From NCBI GenBank assembly GCA_963210315.1, contig OY723321.1:1104771-1168770 (forward strand): DNA of 64,000 nt. Direction: 5' to 3'. The position numbers and the translations under genes are program-made. Positions 32,291-42,977 of the stretch are shown here, piece by piece. The notes below the pieces were generated by a model. That model saw only the letters and a list, made by a program, of their open reading frames with translations, had not been told where the DNA came from and did no database searches. Source of the stretch: Rhynchopus euleeides. Taxonomy: Eukaryota > Euglenozoa > Diplonemea > Diplonemida > Diplonemidae. The stretch's first letter is position 1. The number at the start of each line of letters is the position of its first letter.

Positions 32291-32497
32291 GACACCCTCC
32301 CCAGGTTTACATATGTAAATCTCGACTGTCTTATGTCAGCCCGGGATTTTCATATGCAAAATGATATGCATTTTACATATGTAAACCGCTGTTTAAGACC
32401 ACCGTGTGCGTCAAACCTGGAGGTGAAGGGGGGGGGGGGCAGATCTCTTGCAAGATCTTAATCAAGCAGGGCGACAGGAGCAAGGCTGTGTGGCCCG

Positions 32498-33253
32498 ATG
32501 TTAGCACCCCGGAGGGGGCAGCGCTTCACGTCGCAGCAGCTCCTGCATGTCGTGTTCCTCCTCTTCCTCCTGTCTGCCGCTGTTGTGACGCGGGGCGACA
32601 CCTGCGACGACACCTCGATCGCCAACGAGACGGGCTGGGAGATCCCCAACCGTTTCGCCCCGCGATGCATCGACTCCACCACATGGGAGCGGGTCCAATG
32701 CTCTCTGGACAGATCATGGTGCTGGTGTGTCACGGATGACGGACGTCTCGTGGCACACACCCTCGACAAGATGTCCTCCTCAGAAGACTATCCCCCAGGG
32801 CGATGTGAGAGGCGTGACAGCGCCTACCGTGGCATCGCTCCGGCGACAGTTGTCCTGCTGGTTATAGGGATGTTTGTCGTCTCGATTGCCATCACAGGGT
32901 ACTGCATTGTGAAGCGATCACGCGTGCAGGCGGTGTATATGAATGCGATGCTGGCGCAGGATGATGACGGCGACTCGACACATGCGGATGGAACCTCCCA
33001 TCATAACGACTCGGTGTCTGCGAAGGAACCGCCTGGTGGCGTCTGGCCCCGCCCCCCTCCAACCCCGCCCATCCCACGCATGCAGGGGGCGACCCTCAGC
33101 GGTGCTGACCCTGAAGGGGGCGGTGCCGATGGCTACCCCGGCAGAGGGATGGCGACACCACCCGCCTGCCCGCTTCTCCCCCCTGGCGACCCCGTGCAAA
33201 GGGAGTCGGGGGTTGGCGGGGTGAGGCGCGAGCTCAGCCTCCATCTCGATTGA
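32498..33253 (+). CDS. type I membrane protein with thyroglobulin type-1 domain
   Basis: Single exon, 251 residues. A signal peptide is visible at about 13-32 (LLHVVFLLFLLSAAVV then TRGDTC). The extracellular part (about 35-107) contains FAPRCIDSTTWERVQC, then SWCWCVTDDGRL: the PxC...QC...CWCV..G pattern of thyroglobulin type-1 domains, whose members often inhibit cysteine proteases. A transmembrane helix spans about 113-135 (APATVVLLVIGMFVVSIAIT). The cytoplasmic tail is Asp/Ser-rich, then Pro/Gly-rich. The gene starts only 91 bp after the 8-kb transposon and ends 22 bp before the next one, yet it is intact. Protease inhibition is family knowledge and unproven here. Confidence 0.75.
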   Translation: MLAPRRGQRFTSQQLLHVVFLLFLLSAAVVTRGDTCDDTSIANETGWEIPNRFAPRCIDSTTWERVQCSLDRSWCWCVTDDGRLVAHTLDKMSSSEDYPPGRCERRDSAYRGIAPATVVLLVIGMFVVSIAITGYCIVKRSRVQAVYMNAMLAQDDDGDSTHADGTSHHNDSVSAKEPPGGVWPRPPPTPPIPRMQGATLSGADPEGGGADGYPGRGMATPPACPLLPPGDPVQRESGVGGVRRELSLHLD

Positions 33254-33275
33254 TTTTGTTTGGGGCTGATCTCTC

Positions 33276-34506
33276 CACGGTGGGATCTTGTAAATTTTAC
33301 ATGTATAACTACAAGTATAATACATGTATTATACATGTATAATACTTGCATGTCAACTATTATACATGTATAATACATGTATATGCCTGAAATATACATG
33401 TAAAATACATGTATATCAAGTAAAAATACATGTATAATACTTGCATGTCAACTATTATACATGTATTTTTACTTGATATACATGTATTTTACATGTATAT
33501 TTCAGGCATTTACATGTATTTTACATGTATAATACTTGTCATGCAAGTATTATACATGTAAAATACTTGCATGACAAGTAAAATACATGTATTTTACTTG
33601 CATGCAAGTATTTTACTTGTCATGCAAGTATTATACATGTATTTTACTTGTCATGCAAGTATTTTACATGTATAATACTTGCATGACAAGTATTATACAT
33701 GTAAAATACATGTAAATGCCTGAAATATACATGTAAAATACATGTAAAGGGGGGTCACAGCTATTGTTTACCTGGCTTCATGTAAATAGTAGATGTGCAT
33801 GTAAATAATAGCTGTGAATAATATTCACTGTAAACAATACGTGTAAATAATTTTACACGCACGTACTGTTTACATAGTTCAGCATTTTGTTTCGAAACCT
33901 GTGCGGAATCGCGATTTTCCACTTCCATTGTCCTTTTCGGACTCCGTGCGGATCGTAGTGGGGTCATTTTGGTGGTATCGGTGCCAAGATTCATCCATGA
34001 AATATTGGTCTGATTCAGTGACTGGGAGGCAGCTAGCCCACCACACCACCCACCCAGGCGGGACCCCCTCACCGGCTTTCCAAACCCCGTTCTTTTGAAC
34101 GTTTGGAACCTGCGCGGATCCTGGTGGGGTCACTTTGGTGACAGAGGCACCAAGTCTCACTCCTCAGAGCACCTTGGAAATATTTTTGAACCCCCCGAAA
34201 AATAAAATAATTGCACGTAAATAATAATCGGATGTAAACAATACATGTAAATAATTTTATGTAAACAATACCTGTAGGTAAACAATAGTCGTGAGGGGGG
34301 TTTATATCAAGTAAAAATACATGTATAATAGTTGACATGCAAGTATTATACATGTATTTTTACTTGATATACATGTATTTTACATGTATATTTCAGGCAT
34401 ATACATGTATTTTACATGTATAATAGTTGACATGCAAGTATTATACATGTATAATACATGTATATACTTGTAGTTATACATGTAAAATTTACAAGATCCC
34501 ACCGTG
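33276..34506 (+). mobile_element. CACGGTGG-type element, family GATCTTG, copy 1 (1231 bp)
   Basis: Terminal inverted repeats begin CACGGTGGGATCTTGTAAAT and continue inverted for over 60 bp. Flanking dinucleotides are TC/TC (33274-33275, 34507-34508). Both arms are dense arrays of palindromes: ATACATGTAT, TTTACATGTAAA, TACTTGCATGCAAGTA, CTTGCATGACAAG. A separate element (33755-34294) sits inside. No coding capacity. Confidence 0.88.
33755..34294 (+). mobile_element. nested element with TCAC..CTATTGTTTACC ends
   Basis: Ends TCACAGCTATTGTTTACC and the inverted TCACGACTATTGTTTACC, flanked on both sides by GGGGGG in direct orientation, which looks like the target duplication. Internally it has GTAAACAATA palindrome-type repeats and two copies of a GCGGATC...TGGGGTCA motif. 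No coding content. Related copies are at 43380-43909 and 44007-45938. Confidence 0.75.
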
Positions 34507-36203
34507 TCCCCACCCCCGACCCCCCCCCCCCCCCCGAGTTTTCCATTCTCTTCTTGAGTTCCCCGTCAGGTCTGTGTGTCTCAGACTTCGTCCTTTTTTT
34601 CTATATTGCTTCGTTTGCTCTGGTCCTTTTATATTTTCCATTCACATATAGTCCGTCCAAAAGCCCACCTGTCGGTTCCACCACCGGGCGTTTTATTGCC
34701 CTTCCCCTGATTCCTCCGTTCTTTGAAAAGTGTGTTGTTTCATGGGAATAAGTGGGGCGGTGACATGTCTTTTGAATTTGTCAAATCGTGCTTACCACAT
34801 ACGTACTGAACCTGTGCTGCACAGCAGTGAATCGTAGTTAGGCACAGCCGGGTGGATGGGGGGGGGGGATGGGGCGGGGGGGGGGGGAAGGGCGCACATC
34901 TGGTCGGTTTTCTCACAGATGGCAACTCGCCCCCACCCCCTCCCCAAACTGACAAGCTTGTTTGCCGCAGCAAAAAAATGAGGGGTACGTGGGAGCGTGT
35001 GGGTGCGCGCAGTGTGTTTACTGATACATCAGCACAAAACTCTGGGGGGGGGCGCGGCTGCGTGTGGGGAGGGAGGGGGGGGGGGGAGGAGGGGAAGGGG
35101 GCGCGCGTCCCGAGAGCAGTGCAGTTGAAGCAACGACATGCTCGCCATGCAATTATGTCACATCCGCGAAACCACTGCTCCCGCTCCTGCGCTGAACACG
35201 GCTATTTTTTTCCCTCCTTTCCACCAGTGACGTTTTTTTCCCCCGATGTTGAAGGTATTGACGCCATCACCTAGCATCTACAGTGCCCGTGCAGTGCGGA
35301 CGGAGTGACAGAGGATGGGCGTGGCTGTCGGCAGTACGAAGAGAGTGGACATCCGGGAGCTCTGGCAGCCGCCGCCCCCGCCCCCGCCCCACCCCCCCCT
35401 CCTTGGTGATGAATTTGCTGGTTCGCCAAGACTCTCACCTCCCCTCCAACCACACTCAAAATCAAACCCCCCACCACCCACACAGACACACATACACACC
35501 AGAAAAAATACACCCGTCCCTTCTGCTTTAGCGGGCAGGTGGTGTGGGGGGGGGGGGGGGGAGGGAGACAAGGAGGGGCTCGGGTTGGGTCGAGACAAAA
35601 ACACACCTGTTTCTATAACCCACCCCCCTTTCCGTATCGTTTCTGTCCCTTCCCCACCCCCCCCTCCCGTCGTCTGTGCGGCAGAATGTGCTGCTAGCAA
35701 GGGCGGCATCGGCACGCGTTGTGTTGCGGGGTTGGGGGGGTTCTCCTTTTATTCGAAAAGGAGGTGGTAACAAAAAGTCAAAAAAAAACAAAACCCACCA
35801 GAACCCTAACGGGGGGGGGGGGGCGAGGGGAAGGAGGAGGACGGGGAAGAGGACCCTCCCTCGAATCACACAAAACAGAAAAAAAAACCCCCCCACCCCC
35901 CCTCTCCCCAACACGCATACACAACCGGTGTTCCTCGCGTTTTTTTCCCCATTTCTTTTTGATCCGCCCCGTCGTTTTTTTCCCCCTCTCGCCGTATCAC
36001 ACATCCCCCCTCGCCCACTCTCCCCCCTCTCTTGACATAGAACCCAGGGGTGGGCGTGGGGGGTGGTGTGTGGGGGGCGGGGTGTTGAGTCCCCCACTCC
36101 CGCCGGCAGGATCCCGCACCAACCCCTTGTCGGAGGGGGTGAAGAACGAAGCAGAGGGAGAAGGAGGGAGGGCACTGCCGCCACCACCGCCACCGCCACC
36201 ACC
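34507..36203. other. intergenic, low complexity
   Basis: Polypyrimidine and G-rich blocks, long homopolymers (about 34860-34890, 35060-35100, 35545-35560, 35810-35825). A short coding-like frame at 35315-35405 lacks a convincing continuation. The last about 30 bp before 36204 is a CCACCG repeat ending in the start context CACCACCATGG. Confidence 0.5.
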
Positions 36204-38276
36204 ATGGATCTCGGGATAACCAACAGGCAGGGTGCGGTGTCGGCGGTGCTTCTGGAGGGTGTGAGCGTGGCTTTCACAAGCTTTGGGACCGTGTTGGTTT
36301 TCTGGCTGTCCCACAGCGAACCGGGGCTGAGCCAAGAACAGGTCTTCAACCGGACGATACCAACCGATGGCTCCAACACTGCCTCTGCCCAGCCCTTCAC
36401 CCCGTATGTCGACAAAAGTGTCGGGGTCATCCCCATCCTCTTGGTGCAGTGTCTGATTGAAGGTGTCTTCATGTCGAGCGCTGTGGGGGTCCCCACTCTC
36501 CTCGCATACCTCGCCCGCCAGGCCGAGGCGCGCCGCGAGGAGGAGCGCCACGCAGACCAGGAGTGGGAGGAGGGCCGCTCGCAGAGCGGGGAGCGGCGCC
36601 ACTCCTTCGACACCCTCACATCTAACGAGCTGCGCGGAATCCTGGTGAGCGGGCCGTGGTGTGATGAGGACACCTGCTCCTCCAACACCGGGGGGAGGCA
36701 GCCGGGGAAGACGGTGATGATCAACCACCACATAGAGTACGACCCGCCGCCGCCCCCTCCGATCCCTCAGGAGCAGGTGAGGTCGTGCCTGAAGTACAGC
36801 ACCCGCCCCAGGGTGATAGCCGCTGCGCAGGCTCAGATTGTCGCGGCGATATGCCTGGCTGCCGCGACGTCGACCCATCTGGAGATCGAGAGGGAGCGGA
36901 CCCCGATGCCGATCACGCTCCCACCGAGGCACACCGCGATGCTGTGCATCGCTTACGGGCTTTTCAGATTCCTCGCAGCTCTCTGCCAGTACAACGGGAT
37001 CGTGGAGGGCGTGGGCCTCACAACGGTTGCGGTGCTCGCCGCAAGCGCGCCTGCCATCTCTGCACTCCTCAGGTCATGCAAGGGCACCGAGACCTTCAAC
37101 CGGTGCCACTATTTTGGGTTCCTCCTGTGCGCCGCAGCCATCGGGATGGTTGCGGCAAACACCCAAACCCCGGGGCATTTCGCCATCACCGCAGCGGCGG
37201 GGTTCTGCCTTGCTGTGGGGCAGCACATCTACAACGTGATCCGGCCGCAGGTCCATCCATACTTCATCGCGGTGAGCTACAACGTGATAGGCGGTATCCT
37301 CTGCGGAGTGATCCAGACAGCCCTCCAGCTCGATGGCCCCAGTGGGAAGCAGTGGGGGCATGTCATGATTCTGAGCGTCCTCTGCCTTATCTCTGACACC
37401 GCGCTGGCGAACGGAGCCCCAGAGAGCCAATACATCCCCGTCGGCTTCGCAAGGGCTGTGGCGATCGCCCTGGCCCTCGGGATCCAGACCGTTGTGCTGG
37501 AGGAGCCCCCTTCGTCTCTCTCCTCCCTCGGGGCGATCCTCGGGTTTTCCGCGTTTGTCCTGCTGGAGGTGGGTCGGATGTCTGCAAAGAATATGCCTTA
37601 CGTGCCCCTCTCTGCGCTGCACCTTAGCGACATCCCGCGCGCCTTCGACCCGGGGAGCAGGGTGGGTCGCGATGCCACAGCAGACCCGGTCCACCCCCTC
37701 ACTGGCGTCGACGGGGTGGAGGAGATCCAGCTGGGCGAATCCGCATCGGGGCTGGAGCTGGGGCAGGGTGCTCCGATCCTCCTCGCCGGATCTGTCGCAT
37801 CGCGTGGCAGCAGCGCTGCCGGGGGTGACATGGGGAGCCCGACCTCCAGCAGGGGGTCCCGGGGTGGCAGCAGCATCGGCGCGGGAGAGGGGGAGGGGCG
37901 GCAGGCAGAGGAGGCCGAAGGGCAGGTCTCCCTCTCCTACCTCCCCCGGGGGTCGCGTGGGAGGAGCCGTGCTGCGTCCGCAGCGTCGTCGGCTTCCTCC
38001 ACCGGAGGTGGGGCGGGGGCGTCCGTCGTGTCTTCAGCGGCTCCCTCCGCGTCCTCTACAGGGGAGCCTGGCGGGGAGGAGGGGAGAGAGGCTGTGGAGG
38101 TGGAGGTGGATGAGGAGGGGCGCCGCAGGGGCGGGGCGAAGGAGGGGGCGGAGGCGGAGGCGGGAGGCGAGGGTGGAGGGGCGGCGGCGGGGTCTCCAGC
38201 GAGGCGGCCGTCGTCGTCGAGGAGGGATGGGTCGCGGAGGAAATCGCGGCGATCGCGTTATGATTTTGAGCTTTGA
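36204..38276 (+). CDS. EamA/DMT-type transporter-like membrane protein
   Basis: Single exon, 690 residues from the ATG at 36204 (MDLGITNRQG); the frame is open further upstream through simple repeats that I read as leader. Hydrophobic segments at about 10-33 and 72-100 precede a hydrophilic loop (about 105-205). Roughly eight more follow to about 475 (AQIVAAICLAAATS, TTVAVLAASAPAISALL, YFGFLLCAAAIGMVAANT, ITAAAGFCLAVGQ, AVSYNVIGGILCGVI, MILSVLCLISDTALA, ARAVAIALALGIQTVVLEE, LGAILGFSAFVLLEVG). Segment count and the LxxxGAxLGFxAFVLLEVG-like last helix fit drug/metabolite-transporter proteins; substrate unknown. Residues about 500-690 are a disordered Ser/Gly/Glu/Arg tail ending SRRKSRRSRYDFEL. 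Confidence 0.6.
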   Translation: MDLGITNRQGAVSAVLLEGVSVAFTSFGTVLVFWLSHSEPGLSQEQVFNRTIPTDGSNTASAQPFTPYVDKSVGVIPILLVQCLIEGVFMSSAVGVPTLLAYLARQAEARREEERHADQEWEEGRSQSGERRHSFDTLTSNELRGILVSGPWCDEDTCSSNTGGRQPGKTVMINHHIEYDPPPPPPIPQEQVRSCLKYSTRPRVIAAAQAQIVAAICLAAATSTHLEIERERTPMPITLPPRHTAMLCIAYGLFRFLAALCQYNGIVEGVGLTTVAVLAASAPAISALLRSCKGTETFNRCHYFGFLLCAAAIGMVAANTQTPGHFAITAAAGFCLAVGQHIYNVIRPQVHPYFIAVSYNVIGGILCGVIQTALQLDGPSGKQWGHVMILSVLCLISDTALANGAPESQYIPVGFARAVAIALALGIQTVVLEEPPSSLSSLGAILGFSAFVLLEVGRMSAKNMPYVPLSALHLSDIPRAFDPGSRVGRDATADPVHPLTGVDGVEEIQLGESASGLELGQGAPILLAGSVASRGSSAAGGDMGSPTSSRGSRGGSSIGAGEGEGRQAEEAEGQVSLSYLPRGSRGRSRAASAASSASSTGGGAGASVVSSAAPSASSTGEPGGEEGREAVEVEVDEEGRRRGGAKEGAEAEAGGEGGGAAAGSPARRPSSSRRDGSRRKSRRSRYDFEL

Positions 38277-39027
38277 TTTCTTTTATTCCCTTTTTTTTTT
38301 GAAAAAAAATGGATGAAAAACCCCCCCCACGAAAGGGGGGGGGGGGCGTGGGATAGCGGGACCCGGTTCTCATCCGGTGTGTCCTCCCCATCCATGGGAG
38401 ACCCTCTCGGCGATGCCAGCACGCTTACCCCAAAACTAGGGAAAAAAATGAACCCCGAAAAGAATTCGGGGGGGGAGAGGGGGGGGGGAGCAGAATGGGG
38501 TTCTGTGCAGCACGCCCAGCTCTCGCAGGGCCTGTGTTGTCGGCGCCAAAAATGGAAAATGGAAGGGGTGCCGGAGGGGGGGGGGGAGGTCAGGAGGTGT
38601 GTGAGGGGTAGGGTTGAAAGAACATCAAATGGTGGTGTGGGAGGTGGGGGGGGGGTCGGGGTTAGACGGTACGGTGGGTATAATGTGAGGGTGTGTGTGT
38701 ACATCCACTCCCTCCACTCCGCACAATAATCGCTGAGGCACAGATCTTTCAAATGCGAGGTGGGGGGGGGGGGAAGGGGTTTGTTGGCCTAACCCACAGC
38801 AGATGGTGGTGTGGTGTGCTGTGCTGTGTCATTGCCGGTTTATTTTGGTACCTTGTGACCCCCCCCCCCCTGCAATTGCTGTTCGATGTGATGCACCGGC
38901 CGAAGAAGACGACCCGCCAGGTTAGGTTCAGGATCCTGGTTTGTACGATCCGTCAGACCCCGGTTGCCTTCTCTTCGCCCACCTGTGCGCTTTGCATAAC
39001 TTCCACACCGCGGCGGGGGGGGGGGGT
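38277..39027. other. intergenic
   Basis: G-rich simple DNA with several runs of 9 or more G. No gene recognised. Confidence 0.5.
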
Positions 39028-39892
39028 CCAAGGCTGGCAGCAAATTTTTACTGCACTTTACTGCACTTTATTTTACTGCATTTTACTGCATTTTATTGTA
39101 TTTTATTTTCCGGATTTTTGGATAAAGTGCATGGTCCTTAGTGGTGCCTTGGGCTTCGCATACGTACAGCTGGGAGGACCACTATGGACAGGCCAAATGC
39201 TGGAGTCACACCCACTTTACAGAGGTGCAGCCACGTCTGCAAGTTTGCGGACAGCCGCAAACCCGCAGAAGATGGCAAAAAGTACCGCTCCTGCACGGAG
39301 GTTCTCCTGAAGGTCACAGGGACGCACCAAGGCTCCGGCAGAGAATGCAGGCCGGGATGGATGTGCCCTGCCTATGTTGGGTCGGTGGGTTCGCAGGACC
39401 TGATCGGTGCGGCCTCCGCCTGGCTTCAGTCCTGCTTTGAGTGCTTTCAGTCCGCTCTGATGTCCAGCCTCCCCGAACGGGATGGTGAAGAACCCGTACG
39501 CCAGAGCTCAGCTGTACAACGTCCGAGGAAGGTGGGCTGCCCACCGCACACCGCCGTGCTGGTCCGCCCTGCTGCGCCTGCGGTGCTGGGGTGCGCCTGC
39601 TGCCTGATTGGCCCCGGCACTCGGAAGCAGCATCAAGCATGCCGAACAGCAGCAGGGCGGGCCTGGCGGGGGCACTGCCTTGGTGGCCTTGTGTTGGCCA
39701 GAGTGGGCGGATCAGGGTCCCCTGGCACGGCAGGTCAGCATCCTGCCCACCGTCACGCCGAGCCACCCCTACAACACGCTCTCCTGCACTTTATTGCACT
39801 TTACTGCATTTTACTGCACTTTACTGCATTTTATTGCACTTTATTTTATTTTATGTTTTTTATTTTTAAAATGCAGCATTTGTCCAGCCTTG
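39028..39892 (+). mobile_element. probable hAT-like element with ACTGC/ATTTT subterminal repeats
   Basis: Inverted ends CCAAGGCTGG (39028) and CCAGCCTTG (39892), followed inside by arrays of TTTACTGCA and TTTATTGCA repeats on both sides (39048-39115, 39783-39860). Flanks read GGGGGGGT on both sides, consistent with an 8-bp duplication but weak because of the G run. The centre (about 39150-39770) is a unique Cys-rich-looking sequence with no recognised gene. Confidence 0.55.
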
Positions 39893-41022
39893 GGGGGGGT
39901 TACAGAGTATAACATGACGAAATGCCTCGATCCCGGGGACAAAGCCATATCCTACCCCACCCCCTCTGACCCCATCCCCCCCCCCTACCAGGGCACGAAG
40001 CCTCCTCAAAAACACCCCGATCTCTCTCAAAAACAAATGGGACGGTGTGCTCTCTTTGTACACCTGTCGTGCCACCCTCCGTCTATAAGGTTGCGTGGTT
40101 ATCAAACCGAACTGAAAGAATGGAGTGATGCTGTGAGGGGGGGGGGTGGTGGTGGTGGGGAGGTTGGGTGGACTTCAACAACTCTGTGCCAAGCGTGCGC
40201 CGGCGTGGTGCCTGTTTTTATGGTCCCAGCGGTGGCTCATTTTTCTGCACTTTAGAGTGAAGTGCCCGTTCCCTGTTCCCCCCGCACCCCCCCCCCCCCC
40301 TGTTCAAACGAATTTTTTTGTGCGGGTCTGCCACGCAAAGGACGATCTATACTCTATTTTTTTGACGACAATGATTCCTTGATATGCCTCGTAATGTTCC
40401 GAGTTCCATAATCAAATGCCCACTGGTGAACCATGACTTTGCGTCAGCCGCATCCACACGGTCACAATGTGACCGGGCAAGGAGAGACACCGAAGGAGGA
40501 AACCTGGGTGAGCCGGAGGTGGGCGCTCATCAGAGATTTGCGCAAAAAAAAAAAAGAAATCGCCCTGGATTTTTCCCACAACGTGTCCTCTTTTTCTGCA
40601 CGCATCGCATTTTCTCTTTCTTCTGTGCTGGGTACACCCCCCTCGCCACTGCGTTCCACCTTGCCAATAACGGAGCGCGCTGTTTGCTTATACTTTATTT
40701 GCCGCTGTGTCAACACCATCCTCTCCCATTGCCAAGAATGCCGGGTTCTTCCGGTCTTCTCGAAGTCGAACACATTATTGCATCTCGCCGTGAGCAGGCC
40801 CGTATATGCGGGCACTCAATGTTGCCACGTGGTATGGCTAAGTGTCGTGGGGAGACGAGTCGACGCATGCTGTGATGGCGCTGGCCCTGCGCGCCTGAAG
40901 AAAATGTTGCGCGCTATACGAGGCATTCGCCACTGCCATTTCTTTTGGGAATATCCTGTATTCCAGAACACAGGGAGCGTGTGGGGGGTGGGGGTGGGGA
41001 GTGTATTGCAGGGATAGCCTGT

Positions 41023-42461
41023 TCAACGTAGACTTTTTGTGTAGCACCGGAGAGAACCCTTGCCATTGGTGTACCTCCCCCAACCCCCTCTGGAGGCAAT
41101 CATCAAGGCCATCCTCTTCTCTGAACATTCGTAGAGGAAGGCTGTGTCAGCAGCCACGTTAATCACCTTGTCCGATCTCTGTTCGCGCAACCCTTTCTCT
41201 TTCATCCTGTCAAATATATCTGACACCTCGCATTCGGGCTGACCCGCAATCGGTGGGGGGAATGACAGGGTTGTGGGATTTTCCGTGCATTGCCAGCTCA
41301 CAACACACAACAAAAACCAGGATGCGCCCGAGTCGAATCTGACCGTGCAGTTTCCCCCTGAGATACATCTATTCACGAGAAACAACCAAAACGCACTTCC
41401 TCCAAATTATCTTTCCCCCGCAGGCTGGGGAACTGCCGAAAAGAAACCTGCCAAAAAAAATATCACCGCGACAAAATTCTCACCACAAGGGTGGTTGTGC
41501 GAAACAGTGACGGAGAACAGCGGCCCCCCTCACTGGGGGGGGTGTACGAGACCGGGCCAAAAATCGTTCAGATCGTTCGCAGCATCCAGTCCGAACACGT
41601 CTCTTGTCTGAGGCAGAAGGATTCTGCAAATCCACAAATCCTTGTGTGTGGTATCAAGCGGGCCGAGGGGGAGGGGTCACAGAGAACTTGCTGTAATGGC
41701 TGTCTTGTTCTCTCATTCTGCCAACATCTGTGGCCTTTTTTGTTCCGTGTTGTAGGCACTGCGGGGGGCTACAGGCTCAAATGGTGCAGGGCAACAGGTG
41801 GGGGCGTGGAAATTCTGCTAAACAAACACTGTGGGTGTCAGCACAAAGAACGCCCACCTGGGGGGGCAGCCTGCTGATCTGGCAAACCCTGCTCCATACA
41901 TTCGGGAGGCCTGCTACGGGTATGGGCGCAGTGAATCCCTGCCGTTCGGCAGGGATTCATTGCCTCCCTTGGGTGAATGTGAGGGGGTGTGTAGAACCTC
42001 GTGTTAGGCATGCCACATCAGCACCGACCCTCCAGTGGCATGAAAAAATGCCCAGTCCTTCTCCGTTAGCCTGCATCCATTCCGCCCTTGCGGTGCCTGG
42101 TTTCCTGTATTATGGGCCTTTTTCTTCCAATCAAATTGTCATATCCCCGGCCTCTTCGTGGGTGCGCTGCTATCTCGAGATGTTATCCTCTATGAGTGTT
42201 TCAGAAACAAAAGGGAACCTTGGGTCTGCCAACCTGTGCCAGTCTGGGCACCTTCTTCTGTTAAGATCTTCTCTTTTCTGCACTTCTGAGCGAAAAAAAT
42301 CCTCCAAATAAGAAAATGCATGTTCCACAGCATGCACTAAAGCGAATAATGTACGGCTTTTCGCGCTGGAGGTCATCGTGACCAAACACAATGGGTCTCC
42401 TCATATACTGTGCTTCTTTGCATACTTGTTCCGGAGATAATTCTACCCTACACCCCACCAA
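41023..42461 (-). pseudogene. minus-strand coding-like fragments, frame-shifted
   Basis: Read right to left: 42461-42350 gives VELSPEQVCKEAQYMRRPIV and FGHDDLQREKPYI. A change of frame then gives LFALVHAVEHAFSYLEDFFR and SEVQKREDLNRRRCPDWHRL, ending at 42170. Further on, 41385-41023 gives a 120-codon frame with VSDIFDRMKEKGLREQRSDK and VINVAADTAFLYECSEKRMA. These peptides look more protein-like than the other frames, but frames shift between blocks. It could be a decayed gene or an intron-split transposon gene. Family unknown. Confidence 0.3.
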
Positions 42462-42775
42462 CCCCGTCAGGATCTGATCTGTTCCGGTATTGTCTGATTC
42501 ATTTTTGTTGTGGCCCCACCGCCACGCAATTCATCTCCCTTTCGCCTTTCTCGCCTCATCACATCCCCCTTCTTCCCCGGACCCCCTTCTGTCCCTTCAT
42601 TTTCGGTATTTTTTTCTGCTTCGATATTTGAAGCGGCTGTTTCGTTCGGTTTCCGTTGTGTTTGCCCCGCGATTCAAGAAGAAAAAATCACAATCGCCTG
42701 CACCCCCTCCACCACCCTCAGACAACGGACGCCGGCATTGCTCCTCGGCTTGTTGTCTTTTTTTTTACTAGTTAC

Positions 42776-42977
42776 GAGCGACGAAGCGTAGCGAAGTCGC
42801 GAAGTAACGAAGGAAATCGTACGACTGAAGCTTTTGGATTAGCACCTTCATGCCATTTCACAGGGCCTCAACCACAGCCTTGAGACAGCAAGTGCGCTCA
42901 ACAAAAAGTAGTCCGGAACTGTTCTCCCACAGTTGCTGGACAGGGTGTCTATAATAAAGCGAAAGTAGTACGATTTT
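42776..42977 (+). repeat. MITE, best preserved copy
   Basis: Inner terminal inverted repeat AAATCGTAC (42814) and GTACGATTT (ending 42976). It is preceded by a hairpin block ACGAAGCGTAGCGAAGTCGC. The body holds GGAACTGTTCTCCCACAG and TTGCTGGACAGGGTGTCTAT. Other copies: about 22794, 4105 (partial) and 54635 (inverted). Confidence 0.7.

Larger units (their letters stand above)
24356..32406 (+). mobile_element. 8-kb CACGGTGG-type element, family TCTTA
   Basis: Termini CACGGTGGTCTTA in inverted orientation at 24356 and 32406, with a second inverted match AAAATGCATATCATTTTGC just inside. Flanking dinucleotides are TG on both sides (24354-24355, 32407-32408). Subterminal DNA is rich in CATATG palindromes, including a regular array at 30793-30947. 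It contains a pair of about 390-bp inverted arms, a whole 3040-bp element of another CACGGTGG family, and about 3 kb of diverged sequence on the right. No intact transposase recognised. Confidence 0.75.

Noticed and set aside
33276..34506. CRISPR-like regular repeats in the palindrome arrays
   Set aside because: No unique spacers; units are overlapping palindromes in a eukaryotic transposon.
35315..35410. Short frame MGVAVGSTKRVDIRELWQ followed by prolines, and a possible second exon at 35686
   Set aside because: The donor is weak, the second piece dissolves into simple sequence, and no family is recognised.
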